DNA from: Sedimenticola thiotaurini
Lineage (GTDB): Bacteria; Pseudomonadota; Gammaproteobacteria; Chromatiales; Chromatiaceae
Length of the DNA stretch: 57,060 nt
Direction: 5' to 3'
NCBI GenBank assembly: GCA_011051715.1
Contig: DRKP01000163.1
Location: 1-57,060 of the forward strand
Position numbers and translations under genes: made by a program. Positions 1 through 9,012 of this stretch are shown here, piece after piece. The notes beneath the pieces were generated by a model that did not search any database, was not told the DNA's origin, and saw nothing but the letters and a program-made list of their open reading frames with translations. The stretch's first letter is position 1, and every line of letters begins with the position of its first letter.

Positions 1-140
1 GGCCAAGGGCCAAGGGCCAAGGGCCAAGGGCCAAGGGCCAAGGGCCAAGGGCCAAGGGCCAAGGGCCAAGGGCCAAGGGCCAAGGGCCAAGGGCCAAGGG
101 CCAAGGGCCAAGGGCCAAGGGCCAAGGGCCAAGGGCCAAG
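1..140. repeat. Heptanucleotide tandem array, GGCCAAG x20
   Basis: Twenty perfect contiguous copies of GGCCAAG run from the first base of the window to 140, so the array may extend further to the left. The unit is 7 bp, not a multiple of 3, so changes in copy number would shift any frame passing through it. I see no gene in it. It lies downstream of the korB/korA/ferredoxin block. A second, unrelated heptamer patch at 43150-43212 shows that 7-bp arrays recur in this genome. Heptameric short tandem repeats are known from cyanobacteria and some large sulfur bacteria; their function is unclear. Confidence 0.97.
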
Positions 141-204
141 GGGCGGCTGGACTGAGTCCAATCCTCGATTACTCCTGCTCCGTCCCGCTCGGCCCTGGTA
201 CCGC

Positions 205-290
205 TCCGTCAGCTCGTCCACACCCGATTCGTCCGGGCTCAGCGGTTTGCCGGGATGAATGCATCTGGAGAGGCAGATCTCCCCCGCCTC
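205..290 (-). pseudogene. Degenerate duplicate of the ferredoxin-domain tail
   Basis: About 85 bases here align with roughly 366-451, the last part of the neighbouring ferredoxin-tailed gene, in the same orientation. Read on the minus strand the copy gives EICLSRCIHPGKPLSPDES, against EICPSRCIHPGKPLNPDEP in the intact gene. The reading frame is kept for about 28 codons, then similarity stops. There is no start codon, no upstream CxxCxxC half-site and no in-register stop, so this is a non-functional remnant of a local tandem duplication. It sits between the heptamer array and the stop codon of the intact gene. The rest of 141-347 holds repeated CTCGGCCCT words and no recognisable gene. Confidence 0.75.
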
Positions 291-347
291 TCCCCGATCA
301 CTGCTGCTCCATCCCCACTCGGCCCTGTTTTTCCTCGGCCCTCGGCC

Positions 348-2861
348 CTAATTAAACACTGCCGCCCGCTCCACCAGCTCGTCCAGGCCCGGCTCGTCCG
401 GGTTCAGCGGCTTGCCGGGATGAATACACCTGGAGGGGCAGATCTCCGCCGCCTCCACCAGCTGGGCATAGGTGCCGGCGCTGGTGTCGGCGATGATGGC
501 CTGGTTGTTCTCGTTGTAGACGAACATGATCGGATTGATCGCCAGGCAGTCGTTGCAGCTGGTGCAGAGGGGGCTGTCGATCCAGGGATCGTCGAAGCCG
601 CCGATCTCCTCTTCCTCCTCTTCACCGGTGACAGTGGTGTCTGTTTCCTCTTCCGGCCCCGGGGCGGTGTCCGCGGCAGCAGTCTCTGCTGCTGGTGCCG
701 GGGTGGCCGGGCGGGCGACGATGCCGGCACTGGTGAGGTCCATTCCCATCAGCACCTCGGTCAGCCGGCCCATCACCTCACCGGCGGTCTCCGCGCGCGC
801 CTGGGCCAGCTCGGCCTGGTGCCGCGCCTGCAGCTCGTCGATCCGGGCCGCGGCCTCGGCCTCGGCCTGCTCCCGCACCCGGCTCTCGGCCTGCTCCACA
901 TAGCGGTTCCGCACCCCGGCCATCTCCTGCAGGCTGTGCCAGAAGTTGAGGCGGTCGCGGCAGGCGTGGACCAGGGTGCGGCTGATCACCAGCTGCTGCA
1001 GGGTGCCCTGGCGGTCCACGCCCCAGACGTAGGGCAGGTAGCGGGGGGCCTCCTCCCTTGGCAGCGCCAGGTAGTCGGCCAGCGGCAGCAGGTCGTCCGA
1101 TTCGCACAGTGCCGGCACCAGGGCGAAATGGTGGCGCAGGCGCGGCATCAGCAGGGCGTAGTCGGCGAAGGTGAAGGCCAGTTCCTGCTCCACCCGGTTG
1201 CCGCTCTCGTCCCGATAGGCGAAGGGGTGGACCGGCCAGTCCCTCTCCACCTGGGGATTGCCGTCGAACTCCATGCGGTCGGCGAAACGGTCGCCACGGG
1301 AGGGATCGACGCGGAAGAAGGGGTGGACCCGTCCCTCCAGGGCGGCGCCGGCCACCAGCCAGCCGTTGAGGGAGGTCTCGGTGCCGACGGTCCTGAGACC
1401 GGTGTTGATCAGATGCAGGCTGGTGCGGGTGGCATCCAGCGCCTGCAGGTAGCCGGCCAGCAGGTGCTCGTGGCGGGCGGCGGAGGTCTGGGCCACGAAT
1501 GCCTGGCGGTGGGCGATGCCCAGGTATCCCAGCTCGGTACGGTAGGCGCTGAACGGATCCTCGTCCGGACGCGCGCCCGGGTTGTTGTGGGCCTGGACCC
1601 GGATCATCACCTGCACCGGCCGGCCGGAGTTGAGCAGTCGTGAGAAGTGGGCCATGCCGGCGCCCGCCATCCGGTCGGCGCCCTCCAGCGCGATCACCGT
1701 CGGCACCAGTTGCAGCTCGTCACGGGAGAAGCCCTCCCAGTCGAAGCGGGCGAACCAGGGGTCGTGGATCGACGGATCGTAGAGGTCGTCCCGCTCCAGC
1801 CGGGCGATGCGCAGGGCGGCGAACACCTCCGCCAGCCGCTCCGCCTTGCGGTCGAACAGGGTGGCCGCCTGGGCCACCGGGTCGGGATCGCTCAACACCT
1901 CGACGTCGGCCTGCTGCTGCAGCCAGCTGTCGTCGGCCAGGGAGCCGACATGGATGAAACGGATCCGGACCGGGTCTTCCCGGTAGCCCTGCAGGGTGGC
2001 GAGGGCCTGCTCCACCCGCCGGCGCCGGGATTCGGGCATGCGCAGGGAGCCGTGGGAGTGGTCCATGATGTGGGACAGCGCCTCCGGATCCAGCAGGTCG
2101 GCAGCGGCGCCGGCGCTCTCCCGCAGCCGCGCCGGCTCGATCGCCTCCAGTGACTTGCCCTTCTCCACCTCGAGCAGCCGGGTGAGGTCGCGGATCCCCT
2201 CCTGTACCTGCTCCTGGAAACGGGCCAGGCGCGGGCCGGAGAGGCTGCGCACCACGTGGATCAGCAGCTGGATGGCGGGGTAGTGGCCATAGCCGAGCAG
2301 CTGCCCCTGCTCCGGAATCCGCTCCAGCAGGCGGTCGAGATCGGCCTGCAGGCGCCCGCCGTTCTCCTGGTCCAGGGCCAGGTGTTCCAGCAGCCGCTGT
2401 GCCGATCGCTGCAGCAGTGGCCGCGCCGGCACCGGCCCCTCCAGCGGCGGCTCCCCGTCGCTGCCACCCAGGCGACGGCGCAGGTCCCGTTCCAGCCAGG
2501 GGAGGTTGTCCTTCAGGATGCGCGCCGCCTCTTCCCCCGGAGCGAACCCGTCCACCGTCTCGCGCAGGAGGCGGGCGAGGGGGCGGGCGAGCCGGTCGGG
2601 GGTGACGTTCTCCGTGCTGTCCGACGGGGGGGCCAGGTACAGGGGGTAGTCGTAGCGCAGCCGGCTGTTGTCCCGGAACGGGTCCAGCAGGGCGGGCAGG
2701 GTGTCGGCGGACACCGGCTCCAGCTTGTCCCTGGCCTGGGGGTTGCCCAGGTGGAAGTGGCGCAGGGTGTGCATGATCTGCTTCGACGCATCCGCGTCCC
2801 TGACCGCGCTCGGCAGGGTCGGCAGGGGGGCTTCGGTTCGGGCGGTGGCGTTCATCGGCAT
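348..2861 (-). CDS. Large KorAB-associated protein with C-terminal [4Fe-4S] ferredoxin domain
   Basis: This 837-residue protein follows korA and korB on the same strand, 69 bases after korB, so it probably works with the oxidoreductase. Only the last ~80 residues are recognisable: a ferredoxin-like module with Cys766, Cys769 and Cys772 (CTSCNDC) and Cys808 and Cys812 (CPSRC), enough for one [4Fe-4S] cluster plus a spare cysteine. Before it lie a coiled-coil-like, Ala/Glu/Gln/Arg-rich segment (about 640-700) and an acidic linker with a run of glutamates (about 725-750). Residues 1-640 are soluble, with no signal peptide or membrane segment, and I do not recognise a family. A role as electron donor or docking subunit for 2-oxoglutarate synthase is inferred from position and the ferredoxin tail. 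ATG at 2861 has another in-frame ATG two codons on; neither has a strong Shine-Dalgarno. Confidence 0.8.
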   Translation of the reverse strand: MPMNATARTEAPLPTLPSAVRDADASKQIMHTLRHFHLGNPQARDKLEPVSADTLPALLDPFRDNSRLRYDYPLYLAPPSDSTENVTPDRLARPLARLLRETVDGFAPGEEAARILKDNLPWLERDLRRRLGGSDGEPPLEGPVPARPLLQRSAQRLLEHLALDQENGGRLQADLDRLLERIPEQGQLLGYGHYPAIQLLIHVVRSLSGPRLARFQEQVQEGIRDLTRLLEVEKGKSLEAIEPARLRESAGAAADLLDPEALSHIMDHSHGSLRMPESRRRRVEQALATLQGYREDPVRIRFIHVGSLADDSWLQQQADVEVLSDPDPVAQAATLFDRKAERLAEVFAALRIARLERDDLYDPSIHDPWFARFDWEGFSRDELQLVPTVIALEGADRMAGAGMAHFSRLLNSGRPVQVMIRVQAHNNPGARPDEDPFSAYRTELGYLGIAHRQAFVAQTSAARHEHLLAGYLQALDATRTSLHLINTGLRTVGTETSLNGWLVAGAALEGRVHPFFRVDPSRGDRFADRMEFDGNPQVERDWPVHPFAYRDESGNRVEQELAFTFADYALLMPRLRHHFALVPALCESDDLLPLADYLALPREEAPRYLPYVWGVDRQGTLQQLVISRTLVHACRDRLNFWHSLQEMAGVRNRYVEQAESRVREQAEAEAAARIDELQARHQAELAQARAETAGEVMGRLTEVLMGMDLTSAGIVARPATPAPAAETAAADTAPGPEEETDTTVTGEEEEEEIGGFDDPWIDSPLCTSCNDCLAINPIMFVYNENNQAIIADTSAGTYAQLVEAAEICPSRCIHPGKPLNPDEPGLDELVERAAVFN

Positions 2862-2930
2862 CGGGCCAGGGGCAGTGGGTTGGGGCGGGGCGCGGCGTCC
2901 GGCTGCCGCGGCTGCGGGCCCCGCTCCGGG

Positions 2931-3884
2931 TCAGATGGAGAAGCGGTCCAGCGCGGATTCGATGGCCGCCAGTTTCTCCGCATTGGTCTTGTCCAGGCCG
3001 CGGGCGGAGGCGTCCTCGTACACCACGGCGTCGGGATTGCGGTAGAGCAGACCCATGGGGACGCGGCTGCTGTCGCGGGCGATCTCCATCGCCCCGAGCC
3101 AGTCGGCCGGGTCGTGCTCCCGCTGGTTCTCGAACAGCCGCCGGACGCTGTCGTCCACCGGAATACCATCCTCGTGGTGCAGCAGCAGGATCCGCGACGC
3201 ATCCTCCTGCAGCGGCTTGCAGAAGGAGTCGGAGAAGACCGGGCAGCGCTGGATGATGCGCACGAAGCTGGTACCCCGGTGCCGGTGGGCGGCCCTGATG
3301 GTCTCGTACAGCATGGGCGGATTCCAGTCCACCACCTGGGCGACGAAGGAGACGTTGCTGATCCCCAGGGTGACCGTCAGCGGGTTGAGCGCCGGCAGCG
3401 GTGCCCCGTGGGGATGGGTGTTGGTGGTCATGCCGGTGGGGCTGGTGGGCGAGGTCTGCTTCTTGGTCAGGCCGTAGATGGCGTTGTCGAATACCAGCAC
3501 CACCATGTCCATGTTGTAGCGGATCGAGTGGATCCAGGGGCCGGCGCCGATGGAGAAGCAGTCGCCGTCGCCGGTGGCCACCCAGACGTCGAGGTCGGGG
3601 CGGCGCGCCTTGACGCCGTTGGCCAGGGGCAGGGCGCGGCCGTGCAGGCCGTGGAAGCCGTAGGTGCCCATGTAGTGGGGCAGCCGGCTGGAGCAGCCGA
3701 TACCGGACACCGCCACCGTCTTCTCCGGCGGCAGCTGGGCATCGCGCAGCACCCGGTGGACCGTGTTGAGCACGGCGAAGTCGCCGCAGCCGGGGCACCA
3801 GCGCGCCTCGCCGCCGGCGTAGTCGCCGAGGGTGAAGTAGCGTTCGAAGACGTCCAGGGACCAGTCTGCTTTCAATCCAAACAT
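2931..3884 (-). CDS. korB: 2-oxoglutarate:ferredoxin oxidoreductase, beta subunit
   Basis: The 317-residue thiamine-diphosphate subunit of a two-subunit 2-oxoacid:ferredoxin oxidoreductase. With KorA it would carboxylate succinyl-CoA to 2-oxoglutarate using reduced ferredoxin, a key irreversible-direction step of the rTCA cycle. CPGCG (Cys30, Cys33), GIGCSS (Cys64) and a later QRCP cysteine fit the four ligands of the single [4Fe-4S] cluster of this family. GDGDCFSIG (about 105-113) followed by DNAIYGLTKKQ is the ThDP/Mg site. Length is normal. The gene starts 16 bases after korA. The substrate could in principle be another 2-oxoacid; 2-oxoglutarate is preferred because of the surrounding rTCA genes. 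Confidence 0.93.
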   Translation of the reverse strand: MFGLKADWSLDVFERYFTLGDYAGGEARWCPGCGDFAVLNTVHRVLRDAQLPPEKTVAVSGIGCSSRLPHYMGTYGFHGLHGRALPLANGVKARRPDLDVWVATGDGDCFSIGAGPWIHSIRYNMDMVVLVFDNAIYGLTKKQTSPTSPTGMTTNTHPHGAPLPALNPLTVTLGISNVSFVAQVVDWNPPMLYETIRAAHRHRGTSFVRIIQRCPVFSDSFCKPLQEDASRILLLHHEDGIPVDDSVRRLFENQREHDPADWLGAMEIARDSSRVPMGLLYRNPDAVVYEDASARGLDKTNAEKLAAIESALDRFSI

Positions 3885-3900
3885 GGGTTCGGGTTCCCGT

Positions 3901-5811
3901 TCAGTTGTTCAGGGTGTTCAGCTTCGCCTCGATCGCCTGGTAGAGCATGCCGGGCTGGAGCGGGTGGCCGTAGACCACCGACCAGCAGTCCACGTCGACC
4001 AGGGTCTGGGCCCGCAGCACCATGGCGAGCTGGGCGTAGCGCCGGTTCTCCGGGGTGATCAGGGGGGCGTCGGCGCGATCGCTGTAGTTGATCTCCACCG
4101 TCATCACCTGCTTGAAACGGCCGAAGATCTCCGGCAGGCCGGGCTCCAGCGGTGACAGGAAGTGCAGGTGCAGGGAGGAGACCCGCCTGCCCTCGCTGCG
4201 CAGCAGGTCCACCGCCTCCTCGATGGCCCCCCTGGTGGAGCCCCAGCCGACCACCAGCAGGTCGCCCTCGTCGTCGCCGTGCACCTGCGGTCTCTTCAGG
4301 GTCCTGTGCAGGGCCGCCAGCTTGCGGCTGCGGTACTCCATGCTGCGCTGGTTGGAGTCGGAGTCGTAGGCCACCTTGCTGCGGTTGGTGTGGGCCAGGC
4401 CGGTGAGTACGTACTCACCTCTGCGCTGGCCGGGTATCGGGCGCTGGGACAGGCCGGTCTCCTCGTTCCAGTCGTAGGGCGGCACCGAGGGATCCCACGG
4501 CGACTGGTCCACCGGCGCGCCGAGCCACTCCTCGTTCAGCTCCGGCCGCGGGTAGGGTTGCACCCCGGTGGCCAGGTTGGCGTCGGTGAGCATGATCACC
4601 GGGATGCGGAAGGTCTCCGCCAGCCGGCGCGCCAGGATGACGTAATGGAAGCACTCCTCGATGGTGGCCGGGGCGATCACCACCTTCGGGGCGTCGCCGG
4701 GCTCGCCGTAGAGGGAGGAGAGCAGATCCGCCTGCTCCACCTTGGTCGGCAGCCCGGTGGAGGGACCGCCACGCTGCACGTCGATGATGACGATGGGGAT
4801 CTCGGCCATCACCGCCAGGCCGATCATCTCGGTCTTCAGGGCCATGCCGGGGCCGGAGGTGATGGTGCAGGCGGTCTTGCCGGCGAAGGAGGCGCCGAGG
4901 GCGAAGCCGATGGCGGCGATCTCGTCCTCGGCCTGGTGGACGAAGCCGCCGACGCCGTCGAACACCTCGGCGATGTAGTGGGAGGCGGAGGTGGCCGGAG
5001 TGATCGGGTACATGGAGACCAGTTCCATGCCGGCGGCCATGACGCCCAGTCCCACCGCCTGGTTGCCGTTGCTGATCATCATGCGCCGGCCGTGGCCGGT
5101 CTCCTGGGGGGGGATCTCCCAGTGGTAGGGCACCTGCTCGGCGGCGAAGCGGTAGCCGGCGTCGAACAGGTCGTGGTTGGCCTGGATCACCTTGTCGCCC
5201 TTGGCGGCGAAGGTGTGGGCGATCTCCTGTTTCGCCAGGTCGGTGTCTCGACTGTAGATCTGGCAGATCATGCCGAGCACGAACATGTTCTTGCCCCGGC
5301 GAGGGTTGGCCACCAGCTTCAGGCACTCCTCCTCCAGTGGCAGTTCGTGCACCACCAGGCCGTGCTCCTGGAACTCTGCGACGGCGGCGGCGTACTGCTG
5401 GCGGATCTTCTCCTGGGGGTCGCTGGCCCACTTGTTGTCCAGCAGCACGATGGTGCCCTCCTTGTAGGCACCGTTGGCGATACGGGAGAACAGTACCTGC
5501 TCGTTGAAGGCCACCACCAGATCCGCCTCGTCGCCCATGTTGGTGACGCGGCTGGAACCGAGGCGGATGCGGATGCCGCTGGCCCCGGCCGGGGAACGGG
5601 CCGGCGGCTGGATCTCGGCCGGAATGATCTCCACGGTCCAGACGCCGTTGCCCATCTTGCCGCTGATGGTGCCGAAGGTCTGGCCGCATTTCTGGGCCCC
5701 CTCACCGGAATCGCTGACGATCTCGACGATGTGTTCCGGGATACGGAGTGCATCGCCACCGCGGTCTTGCATCGGAACGACGTTGCCGCTCTGCTCGCTG
5801 TGTGTCGTCAT
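3901..5811 (-). CDS. korA: 2-oxoglutarate:ferredoxin oxidoreductase, fused gamma-alpha subunit
   Basis: A 636-residue subunit in which the gamma domain (about residues 30-230, with FGTISGKMGNGVWTVE near the start and a conserved FNEQVLFSR segment) is fused ahead of the alpha domain (from about 245, with MYPITPATSASHYIAE, SGPGMALKTEMIGLA and GGPSTGLPTK). The alpha domain binds substrate and CoA at the interface with KorB. This fused gamma-alpha architecture is that of KorA/VorB-type enzymes. ATG at 5811 is preceded by AGGAAGG, a good ribosome binding site. The gene is first in the korA-korB-ferredoxin-protein set and has a candidate promoter of its own at 5970-5998. Confidence 0.93.
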   Translation of the reverse strand: MTTHSEQSGNVVPMQDRGGDALRIPEHIVEIVSDSGEGAQKCGQTFGTISGKMGNGVWTVEIIPAEIQPPARSPAGASGIRIRLGSSRVTNMGDEADLVVAFNEQVLFSRIANGAYKEGTIVLLDNKWASDPQEKIRQQYAAAVAEFQEHGLVVHELPLEEECLKLVANPRRGKNMFVLGMICQIYSRDTDLAKQEIAHTFAAKGDKVIQANHDLFDAGYRFAAEQVPYHWEIPPQETGHGRRMMISNGNQAVGLGVMAAGMELVSMYPITPATSASHYIAEVFDGVGGFVHQAEDEIAAIGFALGASFAGKTACTITSGPGMALKTEMIGLAVMAEIPIVIIDVQRGGPSTGLPTKVEQADLLSSLYGEPGDAPKVVIAPATIEECFHYVILARRLAETFRIPVIMLTDANLATGVQPYPRPELNEEWLGAPVDQSPWDPSVPPYDWNEETGLSQRPIPGQRRGEYVLTGLAHTNRSKVAYDSDSNQRSMEYRSRKLAALHRTLKRPQVHGDDEGDLLVVGWGSTRGAIEEAVDLLRSEGRRVSSLHLHFLSPLEPGLPEIFGRFKQVMTVEINYSDRADAPLITPENRRYAQLAMVLRAQTLVDVDCWSVVYGHPLQPGMLYQAIEAKLNTLNN

Positions 5812-5969
5812 GGACCTTCCTGCCGAAGCTGTTTGCGCCGGAAGCGGGGCCTGCCGCCAGGTGTGGGGCGCCCTCCGTGGGAGAGCGGCGGCGGGGGACG
5901 GAATCCCCGGCGAAATGGGGTCGTTACGGCCTGCTCCGGTCCGGCGTCGTTTTTCGAAACGGGCGCAAG

Positions 5970-5998
5970 ACTATGGCAAATGCAGGCGGCGGGGTCAA
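5970..5998 (-). promoter_or_regulatory. Candidate sigma-70 promoter for the kor operon
   Basis: On the minus strand, TTGACC (5993-5998) and CATAGT (5970-5975) are separated by exactly 17 bases, a 5/6 and 4/6 match to the -35 and -10 consensus. It lies about 160 bases upstream of the korA start, so the leader would be long. The gap 5812-6101 contains no convincing gene. This suggests kor can be transcribed separately from the upstream frd genes. Confidence 0.4.
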
Positions 5999-6101
5999 AT
6001 CCATGGTTCCGGCATGGAAGTCGAGATCTGTGTCGATGTGTCCCTGTTCGATGAAGTTGAGGACAATAGGCGTCATGATCCGGCGGGTTAGCCGTTGCTG
6101 A

Positions 6102-7346
6102 TCAACCCTTGATGGCCTCTTCGTACTCGTCCATGAAATGGTAGAGGGAGCTTTCCAGCACCTTCACCGCACCGTCCAGCAGATGGCAGCGACCGGTTCC
6201 GGGGAGGATACGGCAGAGGTTGATCAGGGAGTCCAGGTCGGCGCGGGATCCCTGGCCGGTGTCGATCTTGCCCAGCAGCAGGGATATATAATAGGTGCCG
6301 GTCTTGCAGGGCGGGCACTGGCCGCAGGAGGAGGCGGCGAAGAAGTCCACGTACTCGGTGACCCGCTTGACGATGCCGGTACCCTCCGACACCACGATCA
6401 TCGCCCCGGTGCCGAGACTGGAGCGGCGCTGCTGCACCGAATCGAAATCCAGTGGCACGTCCAGGTCCTGCGGCGTCAGGATGGTGTTGGAGGGTCCGCC
6501 GGTGAACACCGCCTTCAGCTCCTTTCCCAGCAGCATGCCGCCACCATAGGTGTCGATCAGCTCCCGCAGCGGAGTCCCCATCGGCAGCTCGTAGGCGCCG
6601 GGATGGAGCACGTCGCCGCTGAGGCAGTAGATCTTGGTGCCGCAGGCATCACCGCGCCCGAGCCGGCGGTACCAGTCGGCACCGTTGCGCACGATGTTGG
6701 GCACGTTGGCCAGGGTCTCGATGTTGTTGATCAGGGTGGGGTGTCCATGCACTCCGGATTCCGCCGGATAGGGGGGCTTGCCGCGGGGGAAGGGGAAGCG
6801 GCCCTCCACCGACTCGATGGCGGCGGTCTCCTCGCCGCCGATGTAATGGCCGGAGCTGGCCATCACCCAGTACTCCAGTGGCTGGTTGAGGGCCTTGCAG
6901 GCGGCGTAGTAGAGATCCGAGCGCTCCCACTCCTCGACCGCATTGAGCATGGTCTCGAGCGACCCCTTCTGGTCCGGGTTGATGTAGAAGACGATGTGGT
7001 CGATGCCGGTGGCGAGGGCGGTGATGGTGGCGCCCTCGATCACCTGGTACGGCGTCTCCTCCAGCAGGATGCGGTCCTTGAAGGTCCCGGGCTCGTCCTC
7101 GTTGCCGTTGCAGATCAGGTACTTGGTAGTCCCTGGGCGGGTGGCGACGAATTCCCATTTGCGCCAGGTGGGATAGCCGCTGCCACCCAGTCCACGCAGC
7201 CCGGCGTCCCGGATCAGGGGGATCAGGGCCGCGGGCTCCTGCAGCGCCATCTGCAGCGCCTCGCCGCCGTGGTTGCCGAGCCAGGCCTGGAAATCGGCGC
7301 CCACCCGGTTGCTCTGGTGCAGCAGGACCTGGTTCAGGATGGTCAT
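6102..7346 (-). CDS. NuoF-like NADH-binding flavoprotein subunit of the fumarate reductase module
   Basis: A 414-residue homologue of the 51-kDa FMN/NADH subunit of complex I and NAD-linked hydrogenases and formate dehydrogenases. GLGGSGYPT (52-60) and NEDEPGTFKDR (82-92) match the NADH and FMN loops, GGEETAAIESVEGRFP the following conserved segment, and Cys341, Cys344, Cys347 plus Cys387 the ligands of the N3-type [4Fe-4S] cluster. There is no NuoE or NuoG here. Instead the gene follows frdA by 12 bases, with frdB upstream. The simplest reading is that it feeds electrons from NADH to the FrdB clusters and then to FrdA, making a soluble NADH:fumarate reductase. A multi-subunit soluble NADH-dependent fumarate reductase is known from the rTCA bacterium Hydrogenobacter thermophilus; the comparison is inference. 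Confidence 0.85.
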   Translation of the reverse strand: MTILNQVLLHQSNRVGADFQAWLGNHGGEALQMALQEPAALIPLIRDAGLRGLGGSGYPTWRKWEFVATRPGTTKYLICNGNEDEPGTFKDRILLEETPYQVIEGATITALATGIDHIVFYINPDQKGSLETMLNAVEEWERSDLYYAACKALNQPLEYWVMASSGHYIGGEETAAIESVEGRFPFPRGKPPYPAESGVHGHPTLINNIETLANVPNIVRNGADWYRRLGRGDACGTKIYCLSGDVLHPGAYELPMGTPLRELIDTYGGGMLLGKELKAVFTGGPSNTILTPQDLDVPLDFDSVQQRRSSLGTGAMIVVSEGTGIVKRVTEYVDFFAASSCGQCPPCKTGTYYISLLLGKIDTGQGSRADLDSLINLCRILPGTGRCHLLDGAVKVLESSLYHFMDEYEEAIKG

Positions 7347-7358
7347 GGCTCCATCTTC

Positions 7359-8969
7359 TCAGTTTCGGCGCAGGCCATCGTAGTCGGTGTCGACCTCGAA
7401 CTTGGCGTACTCCGGGAACAGCATCGGCCCCTTCGGCTCCATCGGCATCCCGGCCAGGGTCAGCTCCCGGCGCAGATTGCTGATGTGCTCCAGGGAGATC
7501 TTCTTCGGCCCCCGGTGGTGGCTGTTCTCCGCTGCATGGGCACCGGCGCGGCGGCCGAAGCTGATGATCTCGAGCAGGGCGTTGCCCATGATCCGGTTCT
7601 TGCCGTGGATGCCGCCACTCACCTCGCCGATGCAGTAGAGCCCGGGGACGCTGGTGCGGCCGAACTCGTCGATCACCACGCCGCCGTTCTGATAGTGCAG
7701 GGTGGGGTAGATCAGTATCGGGGTGGTGCTGAGGTCGATGTGGCAGCGGCGACCCAGTTGTACCAGCTTGGGGAAACGGGCCTGGAGGATGCCGGGGTTG
7801 CGCAGCTCCAGCCCCGGTGTATCGAGCCAGATACCCTCCGCGTCGTCGTCGACGCGGACAGCGCGTCCCTCGGCGCACTCGCGCAGGATGGCGGAGGAGA
7901 CGTGGTCGCGGCTCTTCAGCTCGTCGACGAAACGCTCGCCGTGGGCGTTCAGCATCCAGGCGCCGGCGGAACGCACCCCCTCGGTGATCAGGGTGCCGGC
8001 CAGGTGCTGGGGGTGGGCCAGCCCGGAGGGGTGGTACTGGAACGAATCCAGGTCCCGCAGCCGGGCGCCGAGGCGGTAGGCCAGCACCAGGCCATCGCCG
8101 GTGGCGCCAAAATGGTTGGAGGTGGGGAAGCGGTTGATGTGGACCCGGCCGATGCCGCCGGTGGCGATGATCACCGATTTCGCCTTGATCAGGGTGTAGC
8201 GGCAGTTCTTCAGCGAGAACAGCACGGCACCGCCGCAGTGGCCGACGTCGTCGGAGAGCAGCTCCACCGCCGGGCTGTAGTCCATCACCTCGACGTTGGT
8301 ATTGGCCACCGACTCACGCAGTACCCGCATCATCTCCAGGCCGGTGTAGTCGCGGTAGTAGGCGACGCGGTTGGCACTGGTGCCGCCGGCCCGGCGCAGC
8401 AGGATGTCGCCGAACCGGTCCAGGTCGAACTGCATGCCCTGCTGGATCAGCCAGCGGATCACCTCGGGGCCGTCCATCACCATGCGTGCCACCAGGCTGC
8501 GGTCGGCGTGGTAGTGGCCGGCGCGCAGGGTGTCGTCCAGGTGCGCCTGGGGGGTGTCGTCGCGCTCGATGGAGGCCTGGATCCCTCCCTCGGCCATCAC
8601 CGTGTTGCTGTCTCCCAGCCGTAACTTGGTGGCCAGGGTCACCCGGGCCCCGGCGCGGGATGCCACCAGGGCCGCGGCACAGCCGGCGCCGCCACCGCCG
8701 ATCACCAGCACGTCGGTCTCCCGCACCGGCGCCGCCGCCAGGTCGGCCTCGTCGATACGGGCGTCGGCCTGCAGCAGATCCGCCAGCTGGCGGTGGCACT
8801 TGTCCCCCTTGTTGGGGCCCACCTTCAGGGTGACGATGGAGCCTTCGTAGTGGTCCGGGTGGAAGCGCGACAGCAGCTCCTCCGGCGGGACGCTCTCTTC
8901 CGCCGGCGGGCGTTCCGGCAGCGGCCGGTAACGGGCCAGGGCCTCGGCATAGGGGATGCCCGTGCTCAT
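7359..8969 (-). CDS. frdA: Fumarate reductase flavoprotein subunit, soluble type
   Basis: A 536-residue FAD protein of the succinate dehydrogenase/fumarate reductase family, reducing fumarate to succinate. Residues 91-96 (GGGGAG) form the dinucleotide fold. The loop that carries the covalently bound FAD histidine in membrane enzymes reads DSNTVMAEGGI, with Asn122 in place of His, so FAD is probably bound non-covalently. Active-site segments HPSGL, LITEGVRSAGAW, SRDHVSSAI and the C-terminal HGKNRIMGNALLE are present. The C-terminal helical domain is shorter than in SdhA (about 590 residues). No membrane anchor gene is adjacent. The gene lies between frdB and the NuoF-like gene in a three-gene operon. 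Confidence 0.88.
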   Translation of the reverse strand: MSTGIPYAEALARYRPLPERPPAEESVPPEELLSRFHPDHYEGSIVTLKVGPNKGDKCHRQLADLLQADARIDEADLAAAPVRETDVLVIGGGGAGCAAALVASRAGARVTLATKLRLGDSNTVMAEGGIQASIERDDTPQAHLDDTLRAGHYHADRSLVARMVMDGPEVIRWLIQQGMQFDLDRFGDILLRRAGGTSANRVAYYRDYTGLEMMRVLRESVANTNVEVMDYSPAVELLSDDVGHCGGAVLFSLKNCRYTLIKAKSVIIATGGIGRVHINRFPTSNHFGATGDGLVLAYRLGARLRDLDSFQYHPSGLAHPQHLAGTLITEGVRSAGAWMLNAHGERFVDELKSRDHVSSAILRECAEGRAVRVDDDAEGIWLDTPGLELRNPGILQARFPKLVQLGRRCHIDLSTTPILIYPTLHYQNGGVVIDEFGRTSVPGLYCIGEVSGGIHGKNRIMGNALLEIISFGRRAGAHAAENSHHRGPKKISLEHISNLRRELTLAGMPMEPKGPMLFPEYAKFEVDTDYDGLRRN

Positions 8970-9012
8970 GAGGCGGGGTTCCCGGCCCGATCCGGGCCTT
9001 GCTGGAGCCGTC

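Noticed and set aside
1720-3798. 692-codon frame across the ferredoxin-tailed gene and korB
   Set aside because: Pro/Arg/Gly-rich out-of-frame reading that spans two real genes and their gap.
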